From Zerene cesonia (taxonomy: Eukaryota; Arthropoda; Insecta; Lepidoptera; Pieridae): a DNA stretch of 64,000 nt. The first letter of the stretch is position 1, and each line of letters starts with the position of its first letter. Below, piece by piece: positions 39,034-51,300 of this stretch. The translations under genes were made by a program, and so were the position numbers. Under the pieces are notes generated by a model that was given only the letters and a program-made list of their open reading frames with translations, searched no databases and was not told where the DNA came from. The DNA is taken from assembly GCF_012273895.1 (NCBI RefSeq), contig NC_052120.1, positions 9,607,756-9,671,755 of the forward strand, given 5' to 3'.

Positions 39034-39671
39034 TTATTTCATAAATTAATTTATGAAATATCACCACACCCTATACACAATCCAAGTTTTCCCTCTCCCC
39101 CCCATTCCGTAAATACTAAAGATTGCATGTAATTACTGCACGATAAATCATGTTGCAAGAATTTAGTTCCCGGAAATCCCTCCGTTCATGGTTTTCGCTT
39201 AGCAAGTAGGTCGAAAACTTCGGTTATAAGTCACGCACTCTTAGAATGTTATTATACCATGTTTAACAGTGGTTAATACATTATCGACAGTGCAGTGTAG
39301 GTTAGTGTAGTTTTTGTAATATTTATATAATCCTAATATGTATCAATTACGAGTTACGTTGCTTGTTCGCGATGGACTCCTAAACTACTCAACCGATTTT
39401 AATCAAATGTGCAAACTATGTGGAGTTTGATCAAACTTAAAAGATAGTTTACATTATTTTAATTACGATTAATGACACCCCGTGCGTGCGTGCAGCTGGT
39501 AATTAATATAATAATTTCAATATCCCGCCTCATGATTTCGAACTACATTCTGCATAAACTTTATCTATTTTAATTAATTATGTTTATCCTACACCTTGAT
39601 ATCTACAGCTTCTGAGACATTACTTTAGCCATAGTATTTTTGCTTTAGTCGCAAAAAAGGAATGTTTTATC

Positions 39672-39858
39672 TCCTACTCATATTATAAACGTGAAAGACG
39701 AAGTATGTATGTATGTAAGGATGTTTGTTACTCTTTCACACGAAAACAGTTCATCGTATCTGTATGCAATTTGGTGCAAGTACATTTATTATAGTCTGGA
39801 TTAGCACATAGGCTACTTTTAACCCGGGTACCACACGAGTGAGCCGGTTACAGCTAGT
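39672..39858 (+). mobile_element. CTAGT-ended element, family H
   Basis: Starts tcctactcatattataaa like family A but has its own core 'catcgtatctgtatgcaa' and the end 'taacccgggtaccacacg', 'ggttacagctagt'. A second copy lies in STRAD intron 3 at about 59145-59303. Confidence 0.65.
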
Positions 39859-40126
39859 ATATAATATGTTTTTATAGAATCAATGCAGATTATCTTGAAA
39901 AGATTATTTAGTGTCATATAAATTAATTCAAATTCAATCACTATCGTCTTTTGGCAGGCATTGATATTGTTTCTAAGAAAAAGAGAACTACTCGTAATTA
40001 CGAATGAGCTCATTACAGCTATGATCTAATTCATTAGCACACAGACACCACAGCTCCAATTGGAGATATTTAAAACTAACGTTTTACTCGTTACATGGAA
40101 CGACGTTTTCTATTTAAAATATTTTT

Positions 40127-40205
40127 GCAGCAGCAGGCAACTGAGCTGGTGGTTCGCCTGATGGTAAGCGATCACCACCGCATATGAACATTCGCAGAGA
40201 TAGTG
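40127..40205 (+). repeat. Family C repeat fragment
   Basis: Contains 'gagctggtggttcgcctg' and 'atggtaagcgatcaccacc', as in the copy at 25237. Confidence 0.65.
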
Positions 40206-40639
40206 CCTCTGAGCATTTGTTAAAGTAATGTAATAGATGTTAGACAGATATTTATCAAGATATCGGTTTTAAATACATTATTGAGCACGAATTCTGAATT
40301 TGGGTAAAAACATACATGCATAAAAGTTATTCTTAAAATAAATATCATACATAAAAGAAAAATAATATTGTTAAACTTTTTCTGTTTTAGCGAATAGAAT
40401 AAAATGTAGTGTGGTGATAATTTAGACATTGTAGAAGACCATCACAAACTCAATGCTTTGTTTTGTCATTAAAACAAAACTCATGGGTGGCAAAATATAG
40501 AAAGTTTAAAGCGATTTGTGGAACGAAAATAAAATAACGCAAAAAAAAAGCTAGTATCTATCATGTATATAAATAAAAAATGGATCGCCAATTGCGTTGC
40601 TAGGTGTAAAACTAGATAACGGCTCGAAAATTCGTCTAC

Positions 40640-40775
40640 CAACCGACTTCGAAACAGAAGGAGCCCTTAACTATTTTGTGAACCGATTTTATGATTCTCA
40701 TTTTATTTGAAAGCTGGTGACTGCACTGTCGTCCCATTAAAATGGGTCAAGTTCGGACTATTTGAAGACGGTTAA
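40640..40775 (+). repeat. Family E interspersed repeat
   Basis: Contains 'aaccgacttcgaaacag', 'tgaaccgattttatgatt' and 'atttgaaagctggtgact' in the family order. Confidence 0.5.
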
Positions 40776-41308
40776 GAATTTTTTTTTTAATTATTTTTAA
40801 ACGTTTTTGTTGAGGCACAAAGAAGTTCTTATGCAGAGAACAAACGTACGACGGGTGAAGCGGGAGTGTACCGCTAGTATAAAAATATAATAATCATATA
40901 ATCTCAAGATGCCAGACGAAACAGCGATCACTAGAGGCAGTTATAAAAAACTATGATTTTAATGACGTCGGTGGTAGGCGTGTGACGGCAGCGCATCAGC
41001 TGGATCCAATATATTTTAAGATAAGCGATCGCTGCTCTGAAGTTTTAATAATTTCTTTAAACTAGGACGTTCTGTTAGTTTGCAGTTATTTGATTGATGC
41101 GAAAAAGTTATGTTCCTTGATGCTATGGATAGCGTTGTTAAGTATTCGCTTATCTATTGGGTAGTAGCGGATATGAATTATAAGAAAATGCAAGTTTCGT
41201 ATTAAAATGGAAGTAATAAAAGTTGAAATTCTTAGTTGGGTGAAGAAGTTATTTTGGTATGTAATTGTAGTTTAGAAAAAAATATTTATTTAATTATTGA
41301 TTTCGCAA

Positions 41309-41600
41309 AGGTAGCGCCTCTGCGAATGCGCTGCCCGCTTTTATGGGGTAAGGGAAAAGGAAGGTTCTGGGTAAGCCATTATTTTGCATCATTTCATACA
41401 AATAAGAGTCCGGAAACGAAACGAAAGCTATCTCCTATCATCAACCTTAACCTCTTCGTACTGCTGTCATCAAGCTTTTTCTTAGGGAGGACCTTAGTGG
41501 GCAACGCATTGCAGAAGTCCGCTGCAAATGTTCATGGGCGGTGGTGGTCGTTTACCATCATGCGGACCTCCAGCTCGGTTGCCCGCTCTAAGAAATAAAG
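41309..41600 (-). repeat. Family C repeat, interrupted
   Basis: Two recognisable parts: 'gcctctgcgaatgcgctgcc' at about 41315 and the reversed 'gttcatgggcggtggtgg' to 'cctccagctcggttgcc' at about 41530-41585. The open frame covering this region is repeat-derived. Confidence 0.5.
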
Positions 41601-41977
41601 CAACATTCAGTGACCGCGACCTGAAAGTGGCCCAAGGTGATGATCTCAGAAGTGTTGCGTGCATTGATACATTAGTATTGTTTATTTTGGCCGTGCTCGT
41701 ATTTGTTTGAAATTTAATGGAAAATTGAGAGCTTCCTTGATGTTATCATCAGCTTATTCAACGTTAGGTTTTAAATTGTTTGGTTCATCGTTTGTTTACA
41801 ATTTACCTGTGAGAAACTAATAAATAGAGGTTTTATATTCATTAGAGAGGAAACTTCTTAGGGAAACTTTGTCTTTGTACTGCATTACATATTTTGTAGA
41901 ACCGTGGCAATCTTGTAATCTTTATAAATGGGTCTAAGAATTAATTAAAGTTAAGTGTAAAAATCTATTTATACAAT

Positions 41978-42178
41978 ACTAGCTGCGCCCCGCGGTTTCA
42001 CCCGCGTAAGTCTGTATCCCGTAGCAATATTGGGATAAAAAGTTCCCTATATATTATTTCAGTTGTCCAGCTATCTACGTACTAAATTTTATTGCAATCG
42101 GTTCAGTAGTGTTTGCGTGAAAGAGCAGCAAACACACATACATTCTTACAAACCTTCACATTTATAATATTAGTGGGA
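41978..42178 (-). mobile_element. Family A Helitron-like element, reversed
   Basis: Runs from actagctgcgccccgcgg to 'tataatattagtggga', near full length. Confidence 0.85.
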
Positions 42179-42544
42179 TTGCGCTATTGCACATCATAAA
42201 GCTTTGTGTACCCGATCATTACTGAATGACTAAGAAATAAAATAAGTTAAGCTTATTTTTCCACGTTAAATTCATACGTAGGTGACATAACAATAGTAAG
42301 AATTTTTAATATTAAAATAAACTGCGCTCTTAAATTTCTCCTTTATCCCATAGAAGCTTAGAAAAAGGATGTTGATTCTTAGTATTTTCTCATATGCATG
42401 ATATGACGTCACACTTTAACAGATTGTGTAAGATTTTCGTATCACAATAACATCCCGAATAGAAAAGTGCACGGGGTTTATGGAGGCCGTAGGCGGAAAA
42501 CTATTTTAAACGATGAAAGGTGAGGCATTAATCTCTTCTGAGAT

Positions 42545-42665
42545 AGTATTTTCTTGTGTTTGGTTTTACGCGAGTATTATACATTTAGAAATTAAAAACT
42601 TTTCAACGGATTTTAAACGCGATTTATTCGGCGGTTGAAAGTTTTTAATTTCTAAATGTATAATA
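42545..42665 (-). mobile_element. Short foldback derivative of family G
   Basis: Inverted arms (beginning gagtattatacatttag and ending ctaaatgtataatactc) surround a short remnant of the family interior ('aaacgcgatttattc'). The left side carries the tail seen at 20640-20700 in reverse. The unit is flanked by direct repeats ctcttctgagat at 42533-42544 and 42666-42677, which look like a target duplication. Confidence 0.7.
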
Positions 42666-42959
42666 CTCTTCTGAGATTTTTGTAATTTTCACACAAGATT
42701 AATACGCGATTCTTTCGCACGATAAGTGGTTTGATATAGAGGTGTGTTAGTGACATTATTGTTTTATGGATAGATCTGTTCGAAATGTTTAAACTGAAAT
42801 ATTTCATTAACATATCTATGGTTAGTTCATTTATCATTTTGTGTAACAAACATTTCATTTATTTTCCTATTGAAACCTTGTTGTTTTGTATAAAGTCTAC
42901 ATTTTTGAAAGAAAAAAGAAGTAGGAAAGCCTACAAAACGTTTTAAATTTATATATAAT

Positions 42960-43174
42960 ACTAGCAAACCCGGCGAACTCCGTTTCGCCACCAGGTGGTT
43001 GTATGTGAAAAATGACTTTCCCGCTTTTCTGCAGAATTTTTCCTGAATTTTCTTTGCCATAAACCTCACGGCGCCCGAGACCTTTCCAACGAATGCAAAA
43101 CCGTGGAAATCGGTTCGTGCGTTCTGGAGTTATAGCGTCAGGAAGGAAAACCCGACTTATTTTTATATAGTAGA
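42960..43174 (-). mobile_element. CTAGT-ended element, family I, reversed
   Basis: Starts actagcaaacccggcgaac, contains 'cacggcgcccgagacc' and 'ctggagttatagcgtcagg', and ends 'ttatttttatatagtaga'. Its body is unlike families A and B. Another element begins about 15 bases further on. Confidence 0.55.
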
Positions 43175-43188
43175 TATACTTATATGTT

Positions 43189-43376
43189 ACTAGCTGCGCC
43201 CCGCGGTTTCACCCGCGTAAGTCCGTATCCCGTAGGAATATCGGGATAAAAAATAGATGTTGGCCGATTCTCAGACCTACCCAATATGCTTACCAAATTT
43301 CAGAGGAATCGGTCAAGCCGTTTCGGAGGAGTATGGCAACGAAAACTGTGACACGAGAATTTTATATATATAGAAG
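43189..43376 (-). mobile_element. Chimeric A/B element, reversed
   Basis: Read on the - strand, the 5' part is family B (from 'tataaaattctcgtgtcac' to 'ggccaacatctatttttt') and the 3' part is family A (from 'atcccgatattcctacgg' to 'ggggcgcagctagt'). The junction is at the same place as in the two chimeric units at 32083-32452. Confidence 0.8.
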
Positions 43377-45166
43377 ATATATGTCATAGTTAAAACCCCA
43401 TTTAGTTAGGACTCGTCGTAACTTTAAGAACTAGAATTTAGCAAATTTTGATCAATAATGGGTTCTGTTTGATTGGGTAACGTCCTACGTCGATTTCTCT
43501 CACTACAATTAGTTCTATCTAGCGTATACTCATTCTAACGAGAAACGGGAACGTAAGATACCTATCTTTCCATCTCAACACTCATTATCTACGTACTTTA
43601 TTTTGGGAGAATAAGGTGTTTAGCCTCTAGATCACTGTCGAACCTATCTATGAGTTTATCAACCCTGACTCCAAATTGACGGACGGTATTTTCACACCAT
43701 GCACACAGGTTTGATTGACAGCCGCTCCTCTGTTTTACCCTGTGTTGGAACTTCTAAGAGAATGATTGACACTGTGTCCTCCGGGACGCCTCCCAAATTA
43801 TAGGTTTTGGCTTTGCACCAAATCACGAAATCACATGTTTCACATAAAATTCGATACCGGAATATATTTAGTGTGCGATGCATGGATGCAATGTCGCCCT
43901 TACATCATGTTAAGGGTTGGTACAATGCAAAATACGGTCTTTAGTGAACATTAAATTAAATCTTGCTTTATTAAGTCTTGTATTTTCGTGTTGTGGTTCA
44001 GTAACTGCTTAGTTCTGTATCTTGGGAAAATTTTAAGTTGAAAATATAGATTTCGAAAGAAATTAGTACCATATACAATGGAACGTCTTCTATTATGCTA
44101 TAGTGCTATGTACAAGAACAAAGAAGTCACTGTATTGTGTTGTTTATGGATTCTTCTGTATTATAAGTCATACTTCCTAAATCTAGAAAAGTTCTCATAA
44201 CTAAATCAATTATTGAGTTATTGTGTGGTTTACTGTAAGATCTTTGACCTTCAAAGCTAATTCACAAATCCACAACTTTTATGTAGCGTTTAGGTACAAA
44301 CACACAACGGTAATGTTTTTTTTACTACTCGTTTGTTGCCAAGTGTAACTTTAGCTGTTCATTCGCTCTACTAACCCACAAATTTAATATTTATTTAACA
44401 ATAATATAAAACGAATAAGCTCACTAGTCTTGACCTATTTAAGTTATCATTTGCGCATTAGTTTAAGATTTCAGATGGGTTACGATTGTGAATCTCCGTT
44501 TTTTTGTGGTCTTAAGACATATTGACCTATATTTTAATAAATTTATATTAAAATAGGACTGTTTATAAACGTTATTTCTTCAGTTATAAATCGAAACAGG
44601 TACAGTAACAAAATTCTATCAAACCGGCAGTCAACCGCGCCACATTGATACCAATTTTATTTGCGATGCTATGTTTAGACCGTCAAGGTTAAACGTTTCG
44701 CTTTCTTCAAAACCTGACGCAGATGTATTGTAAACTGTTTTATTGTTATCCCACGCTTACGTAAGTGAAAAACTGCTGAAGATTGCCACATCTGGGTTCT
44801 GTTCGTAGCAGCTTTATTAGCGATTTTGAGTGCATTATTATGAAAGTGAACGTTAGTCTCATATGCTAAGCTAATAATTTGAATTATTTCATTAAAGAGC
44901 CGCAGTCCAACGTAGTAGATACATTGATTCTCATTTTCTTATTATTTAACTTTTCATTTATATTTTCTACAAGGCTACATGCTGTATGTCAATGTTTTAT
45001 ATTTTTCTTGCAATTCGTTATTCTTAGGGGTGTTTTTTAAATCCTAGGTAGAAGTTAGCTTTTATCATAATATAGAACCTTCCTTATATTATACTACGTA
45101 CTATTAAGGATAAAACTATTTGTATCTTAACCATACCCAAGAAAACAAAAAGAACTTGAAACTCAC
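43377..45166. other. gene-free stretch left of the Pro-rich exon
   Basis: AT-rich, with no exon recognised on either strand. If the exon at 45167-46656 has its next exon to the left, this is intron. Confidence 0.45.
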
Positions 45167-46656
45167 CTTGCAATAGCTGAATCGTAGCTTGGTACTCCGC
45201 CAATTTCTCATCCACATATCCTTCTTGCGACTGATTGGCTATTATCTCTGCAGTTGACGGACCCCTCTCTTCTTCTTCCTCATAGATCATAGGCCTCGGC
45301 GGCGGAGGCGGCTCCAACCCAGTATATTCATACTCCCGGACGGGTTCGTACGGCGATGAGTAGTAGTACTCTGGACTTTGGCCCAGCGTCGGCGAAATGG
45401 GATATGGTGATATGGGATAAGGGGATATCGAGAAGTGTGAGCTTGGCGACGGCGAATGCTGGCGAAGGTGGGGGGAGTGCAGTGGACGGAAGGGTTTCGG
45501 GGACGGCTGGACTGGCGGTGGGGACACGAGCGCCGTGGAGTGTCTAGGGCCAGAGATTAATGGTGGGGGGCTGGGGGCCCAGGGGNNNNNNNNNNNNNNN
45601 NNNNNNNNNNNNNNNNNNNNNNNNNNNNNNNNNNNNNNNNNNNNNNNNNNNNNNNNNNNNNNNNNNNNNNNNNNNNNNNNNNNNNNNNNNNNNNNNNNNN
45701 NNNNNNNNNNNNNNNNNNNNNNNNNNNNNNNNNNNNNNNNNNNNNNNNNNNNNNNNNNNNNNNNNNNNNNNNNNNNNNNNNNNNNNNNNNNNNNNNNNNN
45801 NNNNNNNNNNNNNNNNNNNNNNNNNNNNNNNNNNNNNNNNNNNNNNNNNNNNNNNNNNNNNNNNNNNNNNNNNNNNNNNNNNNNNNNNNNNNNNNNNNNN
45901 NNNNNNNNNNNNNNNNNNNNNNNNNNNNNNNNNNNNNNNNNNNNNNNNNNNNNNNNNNNNNNNNNNNNNNNNNNNNNNNNNNNNNNNNNNNNNNNNNNNN
46001 NNNNNNNNNNNNNNNNNNNNNNNNNNNNNNNNNNNNNNNNNNNNNNNNNNNNNNNNNNNNNNNNNNNNNNNNNNNNNNNNNNNNNNNNNNNNNNNNNNNN
46101 NNNNNNNNNNNNNNNNNNNNNNNNNNNNNNNNNNNNNNNNNNNNNNNNNNNNNNNNNNNNNNNNNNNNNNNNNNNNNNNNNNNNNNNNNNNNNNNNNNNN
46201 NNNNNNNNNNNNNNNNNNNNNNNNNNNNNNNNNNNNNNNNNNNNNNNNNNNNNNNNNNNNNNNNNNNNNNNNNNNNNNNNNNNNNNNNNNNNNNNNNNNN
46301 NNNNNNNNNNNNNNNNNNNNNNNNNNNNNNNNNNNNNNNNNNNNNNNNNNNNNNNNNNNNNNNNNNNNNNNNNNNNNNNNNNNNNNNNNNNNNNNNNNNN
46401 NNNNNNNNNNNNNNNNNNNNNNNNNNNNNNNNNNNNNNNNNNNNNNNNNNNNNNNNNNNNNNNNNNNNNNNNNNNNNNNNNNNNNNNNNNNNNNNNNNNN
46501 NNNNNNNNNNNNNNNNNNNNNNNNNNNNNNNNNNNNNNNNNNNNNNNNNNNNNNNNNNNNNNNNNNNNNNNNNNNNNNNNNNNNNGGGCGGTAATGCGCG
46601 GGAGACGGGGGGCCGGGGGGACGCGCGCGGCCGCGTCCGTGGGGCGGTTGAGACAT
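45167..46656 (-). CDS. N-terminal Pro-rich coding exon(s), gap inside
   Basis: The probable start is ATG at 46656-46654 (product begins MSQPPHGRGRARPPGPPSPA). It lies about 50 bases inside an exon whose acceptor would be tttgttacag at 46717-46708. A 1000-N gap (45586-46585) follows; beyond it an open frame continues with SPPPLISGPRHSTALVSPPP and then a Pro/Ser/Tyr-rich stretch with two ISPYP repeats. It closes with an acidic EEEEERGPSTAEIIANQS block and YVDEKLAEYQATIQLLQ, which looks like the start of a coiled coil. The exon ends at the strong donor CAAG|GTGAGT (last base 45167), phase 1. The two sides are not in the same frame over exactly 1000 N, so the gap length is wrong or hides an intron. 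The product was not identified; a disordered head on a coiled-coil muscle or cytoskeletal protein is the guess. Confidence 0.7.
45586..46585. other. Assembly gap (1000 N) within coding exon
   Basis: Exactly 1000 N. The flanks are extremely GC-rich (runs of G on the + strand), a usual cause of drop-out in sequencing. The true length is unknown. Confidence 0.98.
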
Positions 46657-46707
46657 CACGGGGATTGATACGAATCAATCCGGTGTGTCACGCCTTAAAC
46701 TGCATCG

Positions 46708-47699
46708 CTGTAACAAATGGTATTCAATTAGTTCTTATGAAGAGATTGGTAAAATTTCCCTTAAAGAAATTTAGATTCAAGAAACATGAAGTGAAGGGAA
46801 AGCTTATAACAAACATGCTATTACTACAATAGTAGAAATAAAATTGTATAATGATAAAACCATCCTTATCATAAACAGAAGCGCATGCGTTTATTCCATC
46901 AGTTTATTATCATGATAATGCGAAGAAATTTAATACGTCTCCACCCGATAAAACGAATCCCACAATAAATAATGATTTTACGATTATAACCCAATGTTTT
47001 GTCAAACGTTTACCGATATTTTTTATACAAGTCACGAAATGCCTGCCAAATTACAAATGTAAATTCCGGAGAGATCGCGTGCGCCTATTTTCGGCCGGCC
47101 CTAAGGGTTACGGCTGTGGCTTACATTTAGATTCATTCGTTATACACAACAGATGCCCAAATCATTTATGAACTGAGAATCGGGCTGAGTGCATTGAGTT
47201 CCTTGAATTATCTTTATAACGTTCACCTGTGGATAATGCAGATGATCTGCGTTATGGTGGTTATTGAGTTTTATTGTTTTTGAAGTTCGCGTAAGAGTTT
47301 ATGGTACGATTAAATGTAAGAATCATCACGGATTAATGAAGTCACTTTCAACACAGAAACTATGGGAAATTTTGAATATATACATATAGAAAAACATAGG
47401 CTGTTTTCTTGCATTTATGGGAGGCGATGTGAGGGAAATGTGTACTTTAACACCCCGCATTAAGAGCTACTATTTTTTAGCATGTTAAACACGACTTGAA
47501 AAATAAAAATATTTAAAGATGGTATGCTATAAAAGAATCTTTATATAATTTTTCCAATTTTATATTAGTAGAGCAACAATCTGGCTTGGTAGATGGCACT
47601 CACGTCACGTGGAGTGACCGTTTCCAAAGACTATTGTAATCGACAAAAAACTATTACCCAGCGTGCTTAATATACAGAAGTGCACATAAACACGTCGAA
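46708..47699. other. probable intron sequence
   Basis: No exon seen. Together with the region to 54744 this would be the first intron of the - strand gene if the TATA exon at 54.75-54.97 kb belongs to it. Confidence 0.35.
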
Positions 47700-47916
47700 T
47701 CCTACTAATATTATAAATGCGACAGTTTGTAAGGATGTGTGTGTCTGTTGCTCTTTCACGCAATAACTACTGAACCGATTGCAATGAAATTTGGTACGTA
47801 GATAGATGAACAACTGGAATAACATATAGGCAACTTTTTATTATATTATTCCGATCCGAGCCCGATATTCCTAAGAAATACGGACTTACGCGGTTAAATC
47901 CGCGGGGCGCAGCTAT
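47700..47916 (+). mobile_element. Family A Helitron-like element
   Basis: Starts TCCTACTAATATTATAAA. It contains a small insertion ('ttatattattccgatccg') before 'cccgatattcctaag', and the end reads ggcgcagctatta instead of CTAGT. Confidence 0.8.
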
Positions 47917-48872
47917 TATATACATATTCTTCACATGCTATAGCTTGAAACCAATAAATATAATTCACATACAAACATTACACAACTCGGAAGCACATGA
48001 CATAGTCAACGACCTCAGCGAATTGTGTAAAAATGGCGGCTAGCCAGACTTTGTTCTAGGCAGGCATTATCAACACCGAACAGGCGACTCCTGGCCAAAT
48101 TCCAAGCGACATTGACAACGCTTATAAATGGACATAAATTATTAATATTGCGGCTTGCAAAGGATTAGGATGCTTTGTGTAATATGAGAGTTTGAAATTT
48201 TTTATGCAAACTTTAATGGAATCTAATAATGTTTTCTTATAGGCTGATTTTAATAATGTTTTCTTATATCTACCATTTAAATAATAAAGCGTTAAATGTC
48301 ATTGATTCTCTTAAATAATATTTGAGATGGGGTATCTAATATTAACTAAGCATATACCACTGTCTGTTCCTACATTTTCAGCAGAAATTAAACACCAATA
48401 CTCTATTGAAGTCTAAGTGCGTACAAGACGAGGAAAAAACCTCTTATTATACTTATAATCTTCATAATTAGTATGTTTAACAGATAAACTGGAAAAGCTA
48501 CACTTCTTCGTCTTCTACTTCGACTTCTCACTTTTACTTTTATCTATAAAAAGATGCAATTCCTAATAATACTGGTTTTTTCGAAAAACTAAAAGAGGAT
48601 CGTAATAAGAAAATCAATGGAACACCCGGAACATTATGTGGCATAAAATTAAGTTTACATTTAAAATTCGTTTGAAGAAGACAAACATTTTCACTGCAAA
48701 TCTTAACTTGGGATGACCCAGACAAAACTTCGTGGCTTCGTAGACTATGCACTAACGTTCAAATTCAAAGAGTTTTTCAAAATCAATATGAACTGGTGTT
48801 TTTTCTCATCCCCATCCAACATCTTTCATTTTACTACCTAACTAGACCCAACAACTGTTACCGTACCGTTTT

Positions 48873-48935
48873 CATTTAGGGGCTTGAAAAATAAATGATG
48901 GGAGATATGCCGATTCTCAAACTTGCACATATCAT
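48873..48935 (-). repeat. Family B fragment
   Basis: Reads 'catttaggggcttgaaa', then 'gccgattctcaaac', the reverse orientation of the family B middle. It lies directly upstream of a family A copy in the opposite orientation. Confidence 0.45.
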
Positions 48936-48941
48936 CCTACT

Positions 48942-49142
48942 TCCTACTAATATTATAAATGCAAAAGTTTGTAAGGATGCGTGTGTGTTTGTTGCTCTTT
49001 CACGCAAAGACTACTGAACCGATTGCAATTAAATTTGGTACGCAGACAGCTGGACAACTGGAATAACATATAGGCAACTTTTTATCCCGATATTCCTACG
49101 GAATTTGGACTTACGCGGGTGAAACCGCGAGGCGCAGCTAGT
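48942..49142 (+). mobile_element. Family A Helitron-like element
   Basis: Full-length from TCCTACTAATATTATAAA to 'gcgaggcgcagctagt'. Confidence 0.88.
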
Positions 49143-50814
49143 ATCAGATAATTCTCAGAATATCTAGATACCTTTATAGGTATGCCTAGGTGACTTCATA
49201 CTTATTGTATTTACGTTTATGATCAGTAAATTATAATTAGAGCTATTAAATATATATTTGCTCATTGCACAGCACAAGCGAGCGAATATGATCCTAGGAC
49301 GATAAACGATACAGTAATTCATGCCAAGAAATTATGTCTGTGACAGGTGACACGACCATTTCGTCCAACCCACTTTCGCAAATCTATTATTTAGATAATA
49401 AATAATGGATTTCCATTGTTAAATGGTGCGCTAATTGTTAAGGTTGCTGTGCTAATGTTTTGTTGGTGTTTTCCAGTATTGTTAGAGACTGCATTTTTAC
49501 ACAGGAGGAAAAAAGGGCTTGCAGATAACTTATTTATCCTTATTATAACCATCATAAGTATTATCAAAGTTTTATATATATAGGGGACGACAAAAACGAG
49601 ACTGTGTTATAACACAGATATTTATATACGAAACGTAACACCACACTAAGTACAGTTTAACTGTAGGTCAGGTTTAATAATGTAAACAAAATATAATAAG
49701 TGTAATTTGATATATCCCTTCAAACGTTGACGGTAAAGAAATACTAAGGGAACCTTAGTAGAATATTATGTAAACAAATAAAACAAAGCTTCCCACACAC
49801 GGACAGTTGTGATATAGCAGTATTAACAGAATTTTACTGGACCCAGTCTTAGCTTGATCAATCAAGATTAATTGCAAAAATTAATAGAATTAGTTTCTAC
49901 GGAAAGACATATGTTATGTCGAACCATAGTATTGTTATGTTATATGTGGTGGAACATATAAAAAGACTAAGACACTATCAACCAATACTGCCAATATCCG
50001 GTGAAATATTCAATATACCAATTGCGGAGTAGGTAGGGATATTTGATAATAATTTTTGAAAGTTGTGTCCAAGACACATACATCTCAGTCTCCCCAGGAC
50101 CATGTTAAAAAATGTTCTAAGCGTCAGAGTAAATGATTTTTTTTTTTTGCACTAGAACGATTATCAACTTGAATGAAGAGAATTAAGGTTATGTATCTCT
50201 TTGAACGAAGAAAATCTGCGATAGTGTGATGTTTGCCTCTATAAACATTATACACACCCAATAAGGCAATTCAGATTTCTTAAAATTTCTCCGAATTGAA
50301 GTTCAAAAAGCATTTGATGTAAAATTTAGATGTTTCTAGACAGCCTGTCAGGCAACTGGAGCCGATACTCAAGTCTAGATATTATTAGCATGCAGTGACG
50401 ATAGTGTGATACAACCGACGAATTTAGATTCAATACATACTTGTATTGCGATATGCTTTCGGTAATTTTTCATCTAGTAATGATTTTTCTTCTGGATCAG
50501 CGGGCGTGGCGTGGGCGGTACTGAACGCTTGAAGTTGGAGGCCATGTTTTATAGCCTCGTGTTAGTTGAAGACATGACATTTACATATTTATAATGGCAA
50601 TGCTTTTACTGTTTTGTCGTTGTAATAGCGTTGTTAAATATTCTATGCAAATTGCTGGCTTTTGATTTTCTAAAGTGCGTGTAGAAATTATATACGTTTG
50701 TTTTGTTTTCATTTGAATTTGTTTGAATTGATGTGAACGAAGGAAGGTGGAATTCCTCCATGTGAGATACGAATTTCAAAATTCTTTATATTTTAATATT
50801 CTCTTTATATTCTA
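49143..50814. other. gene-free stretch
   Basis: AT-rich, no exon recognised. Confidence 0.45.
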
Positions 50815-51015
50815 ACTAGGTGCGCCCCGCGGTTTCACCCGCGTAAGTCCGTATCCCGTAGGAATATCGGGATAAAAAGTTCCCTATATGTTATTCCAGT
50901 TGTCCAACTGTCTACGTACCGGATTTCATTGCCTTTGGTTTAGTAGTTTTTGCGTGAAAGAGCAACAAACATACACACATCCTCACAAACTTTCGCATTT
51001 ATAATATTAGTAGGA
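50815..51015 (-). mobile_element. Family A Helitron-like element, reversed
   Basis: Starts actaggtgcgccccgcgg and ends 'ataatattagtagga'. Confidence 0.88.
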
Positions 51016-51144
51016 TAACGTTTTTGGGGATGTCATTTAAAAATACACATATTTATTCTTGTAGCTTAGTAATTTGTTTTAATAAGTTAATTCTAATAAG
51101 TGGGTTTTTATAATGAGTAAATATATGCCTATATTTTTATTTTC

Positions 51145-51300
51145 AAAGTCAAATTCAAACTCAACAATTTATTCATTCAACTAGACTTCCTATGCACACA
51201 CACTTTTGAATCGTTATATTACACAGTTATAACATTTACCACCGGTTCGGAAGGCAGTTTCTACAGAGAAGAGCCCCCAAGAAACTCTGTAGTAGTCTTT
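51145..51300. repeat. Family J interspersed repeat
   Basis: Contains 'cacttttgaatcgttata', 'taacatttaccaccggttcg' and 'gaaggcagtttctacagag'. A shorter copy is in STRAD intron 4 at 60517-60607 ('cttttgaatcgtcataac', 'catttaccatcagttcgg'). Confidence 0.6.

Noticed and set aside
41236..41598. Open frame of 120 codons on the + strand
   Set aside because: Its second half is a family C repeat; there is no recognisable domain.
45535..46668. Forward frames through the second gap
   Set aside because: Made of N, with short GC-rich ends. Only the - strand frames on each side connect to a start codon and a splice donor.
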